Positions 63,401 to 64,000 of a DNA stretch of 64,000 nucleotides are shown here, piece by piece. Source of the DNA: Apostichopus japonicus (Eukaryota > Echinodermata > Holothuroidea > Aspidochirotida > Stichopodidae). Under the pieces are notes generated by a model, which made no database searches, was not told the DNA's origin, and saw nothing but the letters and a program-made list of their open reading frames with translations. Position 1 is the first letter of the stretch. Every line of letters starts with the position of its first letter. Position numbers and translations under genes: made by a program. Location of the stretch: NCBI RefSeq assembly GCF_037975245.1, contig NC_092564.1:610601-674600 (forward strand), read 5' to 3'.

Positions 63401-63995
63401 TCATTAATTTGTGGGAGATCAATTTGACAACATCAAGGTTACATTTAAAGTGAACATTTGCATTAGACATTTGGGCTAATTGTGTTAATAACAACCTGCA
63501 CAGTGAGTGATCATGGAAATCACATTTACCATGAATTATCATAGTGGTTTGTTTGTTTATTCTCAAGGGTAAATCTCTGGTCAAATCTATCACCTACTAA
63601 GCAAAGGAATCCTTCAAAACATTGTTTGCAGTGGCTGTCAAGTCTTCTATTAACCCTTGTTATATCTGTTCTTCATATATACCTCCTGTGCTCAATAAAC
63701 AGTTAGTTATCTACATTTTAGTACACTACCATTTCCTGTTAGCTTAAAGAAGATTAAAGTATCTGCTGATCTTTGACAATAGGGATGGATGCCCTCTACA
63801 AACAAAAGAAAACACAAGTACAAAGTAGAGAGTATGGTCAGTCAGTTACATCCAGATACCTGGATTCATGGTGCATTCTTTGAGAGAGCTTTATTTCATT
63901 TCACCCTTATGTCTCTGAATTCTGTGATTATGAATCCAATCTTTCTGTATGTACCATACTTGCCTACCATACTGAGCAGCTATCATCTCATAGCT
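357..63995 (-). CDS. TTC3-like: TTC3/DZIP3-like E3 ubiquitin ligase gene (multi-exon, N-terminus outside window)
   Basis: A single minus-strand gene is assembled from GT-AG exons, each listed separately. Seen directly: all firm junctions agree in phase, the frame stays open from 57408 to the TGA at 359-357 (about 1,590 codons), and the last two coding exons form a C-terminal RING-H2 finger. Domain order is Ser/Pro-rich linker, winged-helix-like segment, acidic region, coiled coil, disordered region, pre-RING helical domain, RING. By eye this order and the pre-RING helices match TTC3 and DZIP3. Family knowledge: these are E3 ubiquitin ligases acting with E2 enzymes; TTC3 targets phosphorylated AKT, and DZIP3 binds RNA and ubiquitylates histone H2A. 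The substrate here is unknown. The N-terminal TPR region expected in TTC3 would lie beyond 64000. I cannot tell TTC3 from DZIP3; a single pro-orthologue is likely in an invertebrate. Confidence 0.8.
450..2606 (-). other. Last intron of the gene
   Basis: Phase-0 intron splitting the RING finger. It contains the 45/27-bp array and the duplicated donor copy. The remainder (450-894 and 2223-2512) is AT-rich unique sequence; three imperfect copies of a short motif around 'cttatttaatgtgctggactgaa' type sequence occur at 2257-2445. Confidence 0.85.
895..2222. repeat. Tandem array, 45-bp units mixed with 27-bp units
   Basis: Units of 45 bp (ggcttaccagtcagtgcatc plus 25 more) alternate with shorter 27-bp units in which the second half is replaced by 'atacagccaa'. 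About 25-30 copies. Both lengths are multiples of three, so long open frames cross it on both strands. On the gene strand each long unit reads as a pyrimidine-rich acceptor (CTCTCCTGGTGCCTAG), 12 nt (ATGCACTGACTG) and a donor (GTAAGCC). Confidence 0.95.
2513..2624. repeat. 58-bp duplication across the RING-exon donor
   Basis: 2513-2566 and 2571-2624 are near-identical (a couple of substitutions). On the gene strand both contain the exon end ...CATTTCATGAT(G/A)AG followed by GTAGGTAAAT. The upper copy is the real exon end (2607); the lower is a decoy donor within the intron. Confidence 0.9.
2607..2705 (-). CDS. TTC3-like: Exon: first half of the RING-H2 finger
   Basis: This 99-nt exon has a GAATATTTAG acceptor and a GAG|GTAGGT donor, phase 0 on both sides. 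It encodes DLQDRNCCKICQG, then a loop, then ELECLHTFHDE. The Cys-x2-Cys pair (CKIC), the Cys-x-His pair (CLH) and the His before the exon end (FH) are the first five zinc ligands of a RING-H2; the rest lie in the next exon. The donor region is duplicated: a second copy of the last 18 exon bases, donor and about 36 intron bases lies 58 bp further into the intron. Confidence 0.93.
2706..5425 (-). other. Intron between the RING and pre-RING exons
   Basis: Mostly unique AT-rich sequence. The only structured part is the G-rich array at 4738-4976. No coding exon, RNA gene or mobile element was recognised; short open frames near 3366-3575 and 4393-4578 lack splice sites in phase and resemble nothing known. 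Confidence 0.6.
4738..4976. repeat. G-rich minisatellite
   Basis: Degenerate tandem units built from 'gatgttgagggggga', 'tggatggtgacgggg' and 'cgaggga' modules, about 240 bp. The plus strand carries many runs of 4-6 G. Confidence 0.9.
5426..5564 (-). CDS. TTC3-like: Exon: pre-RING helical domain
   Basis: This 139-nt exon has a TTTCTTTTCCATCATGCAG acceptor and an AAG|GTAAAT donor, entering in phase 2 and leaving in phase 0. It encodes KDIIDGIIQVRKTHGGTLAG, then ISMTQVIFEVSMFLKNIG. The pattern of a helix with IxxVRxxxxGxLxGxS followed by a second helix matches the small domain located before the RING in TTC3 and DZIP3 (TTC3 has a FIKKVR...LSGLS stretch). With the end of exon 11378-11173 the domain is complete. 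Confidence 0.88.
5896..6600. repeat. 89-bp tandem array
   Basis: Units of 89 bp made of two related halves: 'ttgaccacctcaatatgctc' + 'agaccctgttcccacc', and 'ttgaccacctcaatgtgtgc' + 'tcagaatcttttgccacc'. Core repeats are nearly identical between 6050 and 6480 and degenerate at both edges. It lies about 50 bp downstream (gene strand) of the possible alternative exon at 6648. Confidence 0.95.
6648..6805 (-). CDS. Possible alternative copy of the pre-RING helix exon
   Basis: This is an open 158-nt segment between a CATCTCAG acceptor and a GTGGGT donor, entering in phase 0 and leaving in phase 2. That is exactly the phase pair spanned by the two exons 11492-11445 and 11378-11173. Its end reads LLPKLLKKMSETFPQKKK, clearly similar to LTHLLKKLSDMFPEES of the exon at 11173. 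It could be a mutually exclusive alternative exon or a decaying duplicate. Against function: a run of ten A bases at its 3' end and a non-ideal donor. It lies between two large tandem arrays. Confidence 0.4.
7046..10306. repeat. 50-bp tandem array, about 65 copies
   Basis: Unit of 50 bp (atgctactaagatactggct, then ggaaggatcaggatggcagt, then agaccaatat) with a limited set of variants (cta/tca, ggc/agc/agt, 'aacaaca' for 'ccaatat'). The same variants recur in blocks, as expected of segmental duplication inside the array. On the gene strand each unit contains CTGATCCTTCCAG and TATCTTAG, both acceptor-like. Confidence 0.95.
11173..11378 (-). CDS. TTC3-like: Exon: basic segment, 42-bp duplication and first pre-RING helix
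   Basis: This 206-nt exon has a GTTTTCTTTTCAAG acceptor and a strong GTGAGA donor, entering in phase 0 and leaving in phase 2. It encodes a lysine-rich start (GGKRKKKQNERD), two exact in-frame copies of a 14-residue unit (KRDRGEVVATTRPP and its partner; 42 bp, 11256-11297 and 11298-11339), then LTHLLKKLSDMFPEESR. The last helix matches by eye the start of the TTC3/DZIP3 domain before the RING (in TTC3 a 'HLSVVFP' stretch). It joins in phase to the exon at 5564 to complete that domain. Confidence 0.82.
11256..11339. repeat. In-frame 42-bp tandem duplication inside an exon
   Basis: Two 42-bp copies, virtually identical, inside the exon 11378-11173; each encodes 14 residues including RDRGEVVATTRPP. 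The near-identity implies a recent event. Confidence 0.92.
11445..11492 (-). CDS. TTC3-like: Small exon or 5' part of a longer exon
   Basis: A GTTTGTGTTGCAG acceptor opens in phase 0, as required by the donor at 12121, and encodes GSDENLQMKGLKMSQI. A GTAAAA donor follows at 11444. The 66 nt between this donor and the next acceptor (11379) are also free of stops in frame and a multiple of three, so the two exons may instead be one exon of 320 nt. The intervening sequence would encode a hydrophobic stretch (VYCIFACFLFK) ending in a typical pyrimidine-rich acceptor, which favours a very short intron, possibly retained in some transcripts. Confidence 0.55.
11493..12120 (-). other. Intron after the large disordered exon
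   Basis: AT-rich 628-bp intron. Its 5' end consists of a 37-bp duplication, and a 17-bp piece of the exon end (gttgttccagtcagggt) recurs at about 12000, 150 bp inside the intron. Otherwise I see nothing in it. Confidence 0.75.
12046..12119. repeat. 37-bp tandem duplication starting at a splice donor
   Basis: 12046-12082 and 12083-12119 differ by about two bases. The copy next to the exon supplies all of the intron start except its first G. The second copy has CTAGG where the first has GTAGG, so it is no longer a donor. Confidence 0.9.
12121..13716 (-). CDS. TTC3-like: Exon: large disordered region with an in-frame 69-bp duplication
   Basis: This 1,596-nt exon (532 codons) has a TTACTCTTGCTGCCAG acceptor and a TCG|GTAGGT donor, phase 0 on both sides. 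The protein is Ser, Thr, Gln, Asn and Pro-rich with no recognised domain; it sits where TTC3 has a long low-complexity linker between the helical region and the pre-RING domain. A tandem duplication of 69 bp (12397-12465 and 12466-12534) repeats the peptide CPSLTEIPQVAQAKIPR with three or four changes, so its length is a multiple of three and the frame survives. The C-terminal 60 or so residues are basic (TRAERKKRGKSTL), a possible nuclear-localisation or RNA-contacting patch by composition only. Confidence 0.9.
12397..12534. repeat. In-frame 69-bp tandem duplication inside an exon
   Basis: Copies 12397-12465 and 12466-12534 lie in the large exon and each encode a 23-residue unit containing CPSLTEIPQV and QAKIPR. 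They differ by several substitutions, so they are older than the 42-bp duplication. Confidence 0.9.
13717..14186 (-). other. Short intron with internal duplication
   Basis: A 470-bp phase-0 intron. The stretches 'ctggtagcctg' and 'tgcagattttgcaataaa' each occur twice, indicating an old internal duplication. No other feature is seen. Confidence 0.7.
14187..14370 (-). CDS. TTC3-like: Exon: helical region, second part
   Basis: This 184-nt exon has an ATCTTTCTTCAG acceptor and an AAG|GTAATA donor, entering in phase 2 and leaving in phase 0. It encodes ISKKASLTMQMMKYQGQLQS, continues CKETVDGWKIKSERML, then a hydrophobic-proline tail (HNLPLLPPIDIEKFTPKFK) that probably ends the helical domain. The layout of helix, helix, then a proline-marked exit fits the C-terminal half of the TTC3/DZIP3/RBM44-like helical region. 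Confidence 0.87.
14371..15180 (-). other. Unique intron sequence
   Basis: AT-rich sequence at the 3' end of a 5.3-kb intron. I see no exon, repeat or RNA gene. Confidence 0.5.
15181..15890. repeat. Diverged TGACCT-type repeat family, tandem copies
   Basis: About four or five diverged copies with a period near 150-160 bp. Recurring phrases are 'ttcttgtactcaatatg', 'ccaccaaaaacaatagg', 'tatcatgtttacaaggtttt' and 'tgacctcagatgacctttgacc'. The family occurs again in at least six other places in this window. The last copy is interrupted by the hAT-like element. Confidence 0.8.
15891..17163. mobile_element. hAT-like non-autonomous element, 1.27 kb
   Basis: The left end CAGAAGTCGAAATT and the reverse complement of the right end CGGGGGTCGAAATT form imperfect inverted termini close to the CAGGGGTCG-type ends common in hAT transposons. 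The inner flanks also pair loosely (ACTATTCC motifs). 'atagg' lies on both sides (15886-15890 and 17164-17168). Removing the element restores a continuous copy of the host repeat ('aaaaacaatagg' + 'gttcttctactc'), which is good evidence of insertion. No transposase frame is present. The inside contains three or four diverged direct repeats with 'ccacactaagtcaatggg'. Confidence 0.7.
16375..16835. repeat. ~125-bp direct repeats inside the smaller hAT-like element
   Basis: Three to four diverged copies with 'ccacatggtagcctaacacc', 'acactaagtcaatgggaaat' and 'gcctaaccatc'. They are reverse-oriented relatives of the repeats at 39240-39565, linking the two elements into one family. Confidence 0.85.
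17164..18384 (-). other. Intron sequence after the hAT-like element
   Basis: 17164-17260 continues the interrupted TGACCT-type repeat. The rest is unique AT-rich sequence; I see nothing else. Confidence 0.5.
18385..18975. repeat. 28-bp tandem array
   Basis: About 20 units of 'atcacatgggaaaagacata' + 'tcttttta' with small indels. It is moderately diverged and the edges fade into a 'ggattatcttgctttgtaatc' sequence present at both ends. Confidence 0.93.
18976..19634 (-). other. Unique intron sequence next to the exon at 19635
   Basis: AT-rich, no repeat or second exon recognised. A short plus-strand open frame at 19333-19545 has no coding support. Confidence 0.5.
19635..19723 (-). CDS. TTC3-like: Exon: helical region (NIDLQAKLALQLISQAYEES)
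   Basis: This 89-nt exon has an ATTTTCCTGTAG acceptor and a GTAATA donor, entering in phase 0 and leaving in phase 2. It encodes a single long helix of about 30 residues. The AxxAYEESE pattern resembles the helical region shared by TTC3, DZIP3 and RBM44-type proteins, where a YEES-containing helix precedes a second helix carried here by the next exon. That comparison is from memory. Confidence 0.87.
19780..20225. repeat. TGACCT-type repeat family, about three diverged copies
   Basis: Contains 'tttgacctcacataaaaaat', 'aacctttgacctcaacaaaa' and 'acctctggtgtccttaaatt', matching the family at 15181-15890. It directly precedes the 32-bp array. Confidence 0.7.
20236..21038. repeat. 32-bp tandem array, about 25 nearly identical units
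   Basis: Unit gagtggttgtgtaacttatg + attaaataaatt. Almost every unit is identical; the only common variant ('attcaata') occurs as a pair at 20621/20653 and again at 20781/20813, a 160-bp (five-unit) offset. Confidence 0.97.
21039..21290 (-). other. Unique intron sequence
   Basis: A short stretch between the 32-bp array and the retrotransposon. I see nothing in it. Confidence 0.5.
21997..22998 (-). pseudogene. Reverse transcriptase domain of the non-LTR element (disrupted)
   Basis: Two stretches in the same frame, 22998-22630 and 22629-21997, are separated by one TAA. Recognisable RT motifs in order: FRPIDLACIL (22650s), FAYRKGLSCTDAV (22560), LFLDFSSAFNTV with the first catalytic Asp (22460), GVPQGGPLSSLLF (22270), and YADDTAIV with the catalytic DD pair (22190). 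The spacing suits a full fingers-palm region except for a shortened stretch after FRPI. The stop and the missing segment mean it cannot make a working enzyme. Confidence 0.92.
23400..23830 (-). pseudogene. Endonuclease fragment of the non-LTR element
   Basis: The frame encodes a strand-rich segment ending in VIVGDINRD, then a conserved SSDHTTVHILP motif; these are the usual late motifs of the AP-type endonuclease of non-LTR elements. An in-frame stop lies near 23706 and another ends the segment at 23400. The 5' boundary runs into the 70-bp array. Confidence 0.8.
23826..24872. repeat. 70-bp tandem array grown from endonuclease-coding sequence
   Basis: About 15 units of 70 bp (tcatctattttgactagttg, then cacccttccttactctagcc, then the rest), differing mainly at one base (gttgttttaat / gttgatttaat). 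The unit on the minus strand overlaps the coding sequence just upstream of the surviving endonuclease fragment (ARVRKGATSQN), so the array arose inside the element after or during its decay. Confidence 0.95.
24881..25715 (-). other. Intron sequence with TGACCT-type repeat fragments
   Basis: 25000-25290 contains diverged TGACCT-type copies ('gtgttgacctcaaatgaact', 'ccaaaaacgatagg'). A minus-strand open frame at 25121-24870 is probably part of this repeat. A short (tacataca) microsatellite lies at 25351-25372. Confidence 0.55.
25716..25881 (-). CDS. TTC3-like: Exon: coiled coil
   Basis: This 166-nt exon has a TTCTGTATTTTTAG acceptor and an AAG|GTAATT donor, entering in phase 2 and leaving in phase 0. 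It encodes LKDELSSVITDLIKQQQKPK, a Lys/Thr/Glu linker, and YDMVKMLQRSLSEAKQNLLH: amphipathic helices with leucine spacing typical of coiled coils. It continues the helix EENRR of the previous exon without a break. No other function can be read from it. Confidence 0.87.
25882..26820 (-). other. Intron with poly-C / CA microsatellite
   Basis: A run of 18 C (25953-25970) is followed by a (CA)n tract to about 25986. The rest is unique AT-rich sequence without exon or repeat. Confidence 0.7.
26821..26963 (-). CDS. TTC3-like: Exon: start of the coiled-coil region
   Basis: This 143-nt exon has a TTTTATTTGATACAG acceptor and a strong GTAAGC donor, entering in phase 0 and leaving in phase 2. It encodes ECRSDQCKKMLACCQSDLL, then a heptad-like charged helix (EQREADAHLSHVTSKLKHVE) ending EENRR. 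This is probably a coiled coil like that preceding the C-terminal domain of TTC3. The first 43 nt plus the last 24 nt of the preceding intron are the source of, or derive from, the 67-bp unit repeated about 138 times immediately upstream in transcription order. The native copy differs from the array in bases that would hide a cryptic donor: it has CAGTGTAAG where repeats have CAATGTAAG. Confidence 0.85.
26964..36236. repeat. 67-bp tandem array of a 3' splice junction, about 138 copies
   Basis: Basic unit is 67 bp; variants are 72 bp (extra 'cagta') and 64 bp ('gcaatatc'). On the gene strand each unit is the last 24 bases of the intron (TGTTTATTGTTTTATTTGATACAG-type tract, shown here in parts: TTTATTGTTTTATTTGATAC + AG) followed by the first 43 bases of the exon at 26963. 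The first unit joins the real exon without a break. A frequent variant changes TCTGTTTATTG to TCTGATTATTG, creating a CTGAT branch-point-like motif. Divergence between units is low. Confidence 0.97.
36237..38805 (-). other. Unique intron sequence
   Basis: AT-rich, no exon found. A perfect inverted (AAT)n/(ATT)n microsatellite lies at about 36462-36495. Short open frames here (for example 36437-36207) have no coding support. Confidence 0.5.
38814..42759. mobile_element. hAT-like non-autonomous element, 3.9 kb
   Basis: Flanked by 8-bp direct repeats ATATGCAT at 38806-38813 and 42760-42767, the target-site length of hAT transposons. Ends carry inverted CCTGAGTCGGGT (left from 38817; right as ACCCGACTCAGG). 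No transposase is visible; an open frame at 39646-39996 resembles nothing known. It carries internal repeats at 39240-39565, AAATT-rich 'cgaaattcc' repeats near 39980-40060, and three 'ttatcgatttt' subterminal repeats at 42525-42590. It lies in a large intron of the ligase gene. Confidence 0.7.
39240..39565. repeat. Three-copy ~125-bp repeat inside the hAT-like element
   Basis: Copies share 'gatggttaggctagatttcc', 'gacttagtgtggtgttaggc' and 'taccatgtggtcgaagatag'. The same unit in reverse orientation forms the core of the other hAT-like element (16375-16830). Confidence 0.85.
42768..43745 (-). other. Unique intron sequence
   Basis: Starts with 'aagctatatatacacacata' low-complexity repeats (42770-42870). 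The rest is AT-rich with no recognised feature up to the exon donor at 43745. Confidence 0.5.
43746..44737 (-). CDS. TTC3-like: Exon: large acidic low-complexity region
   Basis: This 992-nt exon has a GATTTATAG acceptor and an ACA|GTAAGT donor, entering in phase 1 and leaving in phase 0. It encodes about 330 hydrophilic residues rich in Glu, Asp, Arg, Lys and Ser. Landmarks are an Arg/Glu-rich start (DWNERREAEREESEIMKQ), a very acidic stretch (DEVEEGGEEGEMGWGDD) near the middle, a charged helix-like segment (TRALRELIMENEEKEMGA), and a Ser/Thr-rich end. No catalytic or binding motif is recognised. I read it as a disordered linker between the winged-helix-like part and the coiled coil. It is one of the clearest coding exons because no stop occurs in 330 codons of non-repetitive sequence. 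Confidence 0.9.
44738..45920 (-). other. Unique intron sequence with a G-rich patch
   Basis: A purine patch with two copies of 'ggaaggggtggggag' lies at 44971-45012. Otherwise AT-rich and featureless. Confidence 0.5.
45925..46195. repeat. ~37-bp array rich in TGACCTTGACCT
   Basis: About seven units of the type 'acatttgaccttgacctatg' + 'ttgtcttctactg'. Each contains TTGACCTTGACCT, that is two TGACCT nuclear-receptor half-sites without spacer. The TGACCT-type dispersed repeat continues on both sides, including a perfect TGACCTTTGACCT at 46351-46363. Confidence 0.9.
46196..48100 (-). other. Intron sequence
   Basis: 46196-46460 is diverged TGACCT-type repeat. The remainder is unique AT-rich sequence with no exon, RNA gene or mobile element recognised. 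Confidence 0.5.
48101..48570. repeat. TGACCT-type repeat family, about three copies
   Basis: Contains 'cttgacctcaaatgtccata', 'aactttgacctccacagaaa' and 'gttgacctcacatgaccatt', plus 'ccaagcttcacttttag', matching the family elsewhere in the window. Confidence 0.75.
48571..49700 (-). other. Unique intron sequence
   Basis: AT-rich with an (ATA)n microsatellite near 48930-48955 and a G run at about 49525-49538. No exon found. Confidence 0.5.
49716..51117. repeat. 33-bp tandem array carrying a splice donor, about 42 copies
   Basis: Unit of 33 bp (gaccattctctgatgagaga + cgggaataatact) with 35-bp variants ('aatatact') clustered at the exon-proximal end. On the gene strand each unit ends ...CAGAGAATG followed by GTCAGT, the donor context of the exon 51171-51091, and the exon's last 27 bases are a degenerate unit. 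All three gene-strand frames across the array lack stops, giving open frames of up to 500 codons that are repeats, not genes. Confidence 0.97.
51091..51171 (-). CDS. TTC3-like: Exon whose 3' end merges into the 33-bp array
   Basis: The acceptor is excellent (TTTCTTTTTCTCAG). The exon enters in phase 1 and encodes ETTPVSWEDLSLSDIEEG. Two donors are possible. One is GTTATC after 51118, a poor match. The other is GTCAGT after 51091, 27 nt later, which adds GYPCLSSEN plus the first base of the next codon. Both leave phase 1 and join in frame to the exon at 44737. The second donor is the better match, and the added bases are the first, degenerate copy of the 33-bp repeat that fills 49.7-51.1 kb. 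If that donor is used, every later repeat copy carries the same donor in the same phase wherever units are exactly 33 bp. Confidence 0.7.
51172..51776 (-). other. Intron between two small acidic exons
   Basis: A 605-bp phase-1 intron. AT-rich unique sequence; no repeat or further exon seen. Confidence 0.7.
51777..51825 (-). CDS. TTC3-like: Exon: short acidic segment
   Basis: This 49-nt exon lies between a strong pyrimidine-tract acceptor (TTTGCTTGACTTTTAG) and a GTAGTG donor. It enters in phase 0, as required by the exon ending at 56273, and leaves in phase 1. The peptide is DDDVADMSKHQVEEQT, acidic and probably disordered. A second frame is also open, but only this one agrees in phase with both neighbours. 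Confidence 0.75.
52432..52497 (-). CDS. Possible 66-nt cassette exon
   Basis: A decent acceptor (TTGTCCTGTGACAG) and a GAG|GTCAGT donor flank 66 nt that is open in phase 0-0, so it could be spliced in between 56273 and 51825. The peptide in that frame is cysteine-rich (LSWKECYCMPLE) and unlike its neighbours. The alternative frame (FDAELEGVLLHAIG) looks more like protein but fails the phase test. Chance is quite possible. Confidence 0.2.
53587..53676 (-). CDS. Possible small acidic cassette exon
   Basis: This is an open 90-nt segment between an AAG acceptor and a GTAGCT donor, phase 0 on both sides, so it could be included between the exons at 56273 and 51825 without shifting the frame. It encodes an acidic peptide beginning DDININETDIPEVPGKDISF, similar in character to the following exon (DDDVADMSKHQ). 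A CTTAAC branch-point-like motif lies upstream, but the tract next to the AG is purine-rich, so the acceptor is poor. An alternative GTATGT donor slightly downstream would break phase. Confidence 0.27.
56273..56486 (-). CDS. TTC3-like: Exon: winged-helix-like segment
   Basis: This 214-nt exon has a CTCTACAG acceptor and a GTATGT donor, entering in phase 2 and leaving in phase 0. It encodes 71 residues with the core LPSHIRKAVRHKGGISAIL followed by RECPWFYVSGDQVELV. The pattern helix, Gly-Gly, 'ILRECPWF', then a short strand pair is what I expect of the small winged-helix-like segment found in TTC3, where a GG-x-x-x-FLLGCPRF-like stretch sits before the linker and coiled coil. This is by-eye similarity from memory. 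The fold suggests nucleic-acid or protein binding rather than catalysis. Confidence 0.85.
56746..57408 (-). CDS. TTC3-like: Exon: Ser/Pro/Thr-rich linker
   Basis: This 663-nt exon has a pyrimidine-rich acceptor (CTCTTTCTCCAG) and a strong GTAAGC donor, phase 2 on both sides. The encoded 221 residues are rich in Ser, Pro, Thr, Val and Gln, with repeated short themes (SFSFHCNPPG and TFSLQCNPYH), typical of a disordered linker. The last 50 or so residues, from about YGFVDRDHQK to FMITRAEKVSLW, are more mixed and run directly into the winged-helix exon. No enzyme motif is present. Antisense reading also gives some open frame, but the splice sites and phase fit only the minus strand. Confidence 0.82.
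57475..57690. repeat. TGACCT-type repeat family fragment
   Basis: Contains 'ggtgacctcaaatgaccttt' and 'gacctatgttgacctcccat' with 'taagtatgaagttaaaccac', matching the dispersed family. It lies just upstream of the linker exon acceptor. Confidence 0.7.
57691..61260 (-). other. Unique intron sequence
   Basis: No firm exon. 58990-59370 has several imperfect copies of 'aaataaaggttttaaaggtt', a low-complexity tandem region. A short open segment with splice-like ends at 61105-61059 fails the phase test. Confidence 0.5.
61261..61880. repeat. TGACCT-type repeat family, about four copies
   Basis: Contains 'ctctggtgacctcaaatgac', 'caccacaaatgacctttcac'-like, 'agtgacctcaaatgtcccat' and 'tttggtgactacagatgacc' segments at intervals near 150 bp. 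It leads directly into the 37-bp array. Confidence 0.75.
61881..62400. repeat. 37-bp tandem array, about 14 copies
   Basis: Unit taccagccatatgtggtagt + cagacctgggctggcaa with variants ('ggggtaatcggaactcggct'). The exon-proximal edge is about 20 bases from the proposed donor at 62417. Confidence 0.95.
62418..62579 (-). CDS. TTC3-like: Candidate exon next to the 37-bp array
   Basis: A good acceptor (CCTCTTGTCTTAG) opens a 162-nt reading frame with protein-like composition, including GGTDGKPLKIESEQSWY and TLVDWLYNGTTQINNSLVIY. It enters in phase 2. The 3' end is uncertain. A donor GTTAAG after the last full codon TTG leaves phase 2 and joins in frame to the exon at 57408. A GTATTG donor earlier in the segment would also keep phase but would discard the most protein-like part. 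The exon ends about 20 bases from the edge of the 61.88-62.40 kb tandem array. No named domain is recognised. Confidence 0.45.
62580..63529 (-). other. Intron between two candidate exons
   Basis: AT-rich unique sequence; no repeat or further exon recognised. Confidence 0.45.
63530..63593 (-). CDS. TTC3-like: Candidate exon upstream of the linker exon
   Basis: This 64-nt segment follows a TTAGTAG acceptor and ends at a GTAAAT donor. It enters in phase 1, matching the window-edge exon, and leaves in phase 2, matching the exon at 62579. It encodes about 21 residues, including GDRFDQRFTLENKQTNHY, a charged and polar composition that looks coding rather than intronic. No domain is recognised. The acceptor is weak, with two overlapping AG choices. 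The phase agreement on both sides is the main support. Confidence 0.45.
63594..63967 (-). other. Intron near the window edge
   Basis: AT-rich unique sequence between the two most upstream candidate exons. I see nothing else in it. Confidence 0.4.
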
Positions 63996-64000
63996 CTGCA
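63968..64000 (-). CDS. Possible exon at window edge (partial)
   Basis: Read on the minus strand, this edge segment is open and encodes a short helical peptide, SYEMIAAQYG, ending at a GTAGGC donor in phase 1. A TGCAG just inside the window edge could be its acceptor, which would make it only 28 nt (63995-63968). The phase matches the next candidate exon at 63593. The segment is too short for firm identification and could be chance. Confidence 0.3.

Overview
This window is animal nuclear DNA. It is AT-rich and has short exons with GT-AG introns of up to about 17 kb, many minisatellites, a decayed non-LTR retrotransposon and two hAT-like non-autonomous elements. It has no operons, prokaryotic genes or recognisable tRNA or rRNA genes. 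The species cannot be read from the sequence; a marine invertebrate such as an echinoderm is a low-confidence guess.

I find one host gene, on the minus strand, entering from beyond position 64000 and ending with a TGA stop at 359-357. Reading 64000 to 1, a chain of exons can be joined with every junction in phase: 63593-63530, 62579-62418 (both tentative), 57408-56746, 56486-56273, 51825-51777, 51171-51091, 44737-43746, 26963-26821, 25881-25716, 19723-19635, 14370-14187, 13716-12121, 11492-11445, 11378-11173, 5564-5426, 2705-2607 and 449-357. The firm part encodes about 1,590 codons. In order it has a Ser/Pro/Thr-rich linker, a winged-helix-like segment, an acidic low-complexity region, a coiled-coil/helical region, a long disordered region, a helical domain like the one preceding the RING in TTC3/DZIP3, and a C-terminal RING-H2 finger. 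This matches the C-terminal part of an E3 ubiquitin ligase of the TTC3/DZIP3 family; any N-terminal TPR part would lie beyond 64000.

The introns hold the rest. From low to high coordinates: a 45/27-bp array (0.9-2.2 kb), a G-rich array (4.7-5.0 kb), an 89-bp array (5.9-6.6 kb), a 50-bp array (7.05-10.3 kb), a hAT-like element (15.9-17.2 kb), a 28-bp array (18.4-18.9 kb), a 32-bp array (20.2-21.0 kb), a broken non-LTR element with a 70-bp array grown from its endonuclease region (21.3-24.9 kb), a 9.3-kb array of 67-bp units (27.0-36.2 kb), a 3.9-kb hAT-like element (38.8-42.8 kb), an array rich in TGACCT half-sites (45.9-46.2 kb), a 33-bp array (49.7-51.1 kb) and a 37-bp array (61.9-62.4 kb). 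A diverged repeat family carrying TGACCT/TTTGACCTC motifs recurs in at least seven places.

The most striking observation is that several arrays are built from, or abut, the gene's own splice junctions. Each 67-bp unit is about the last 24 bases of an intron plus the first 43 bases of the following exon (26963-26821), so about 138 copies of a working 3' splice site lie upstream of the real one. The 33-bp array starts inside the 3' end of exon 51171-51091 and repeats its donor. The RING exon's donor is duplicated 58 bp away, a 37-bp duplication begins at the donor of the large exon, and another 37-bp array starts about 20 bases inside an intron. Two exons also carry in-frame tandem duplications (42 and 69 bp).
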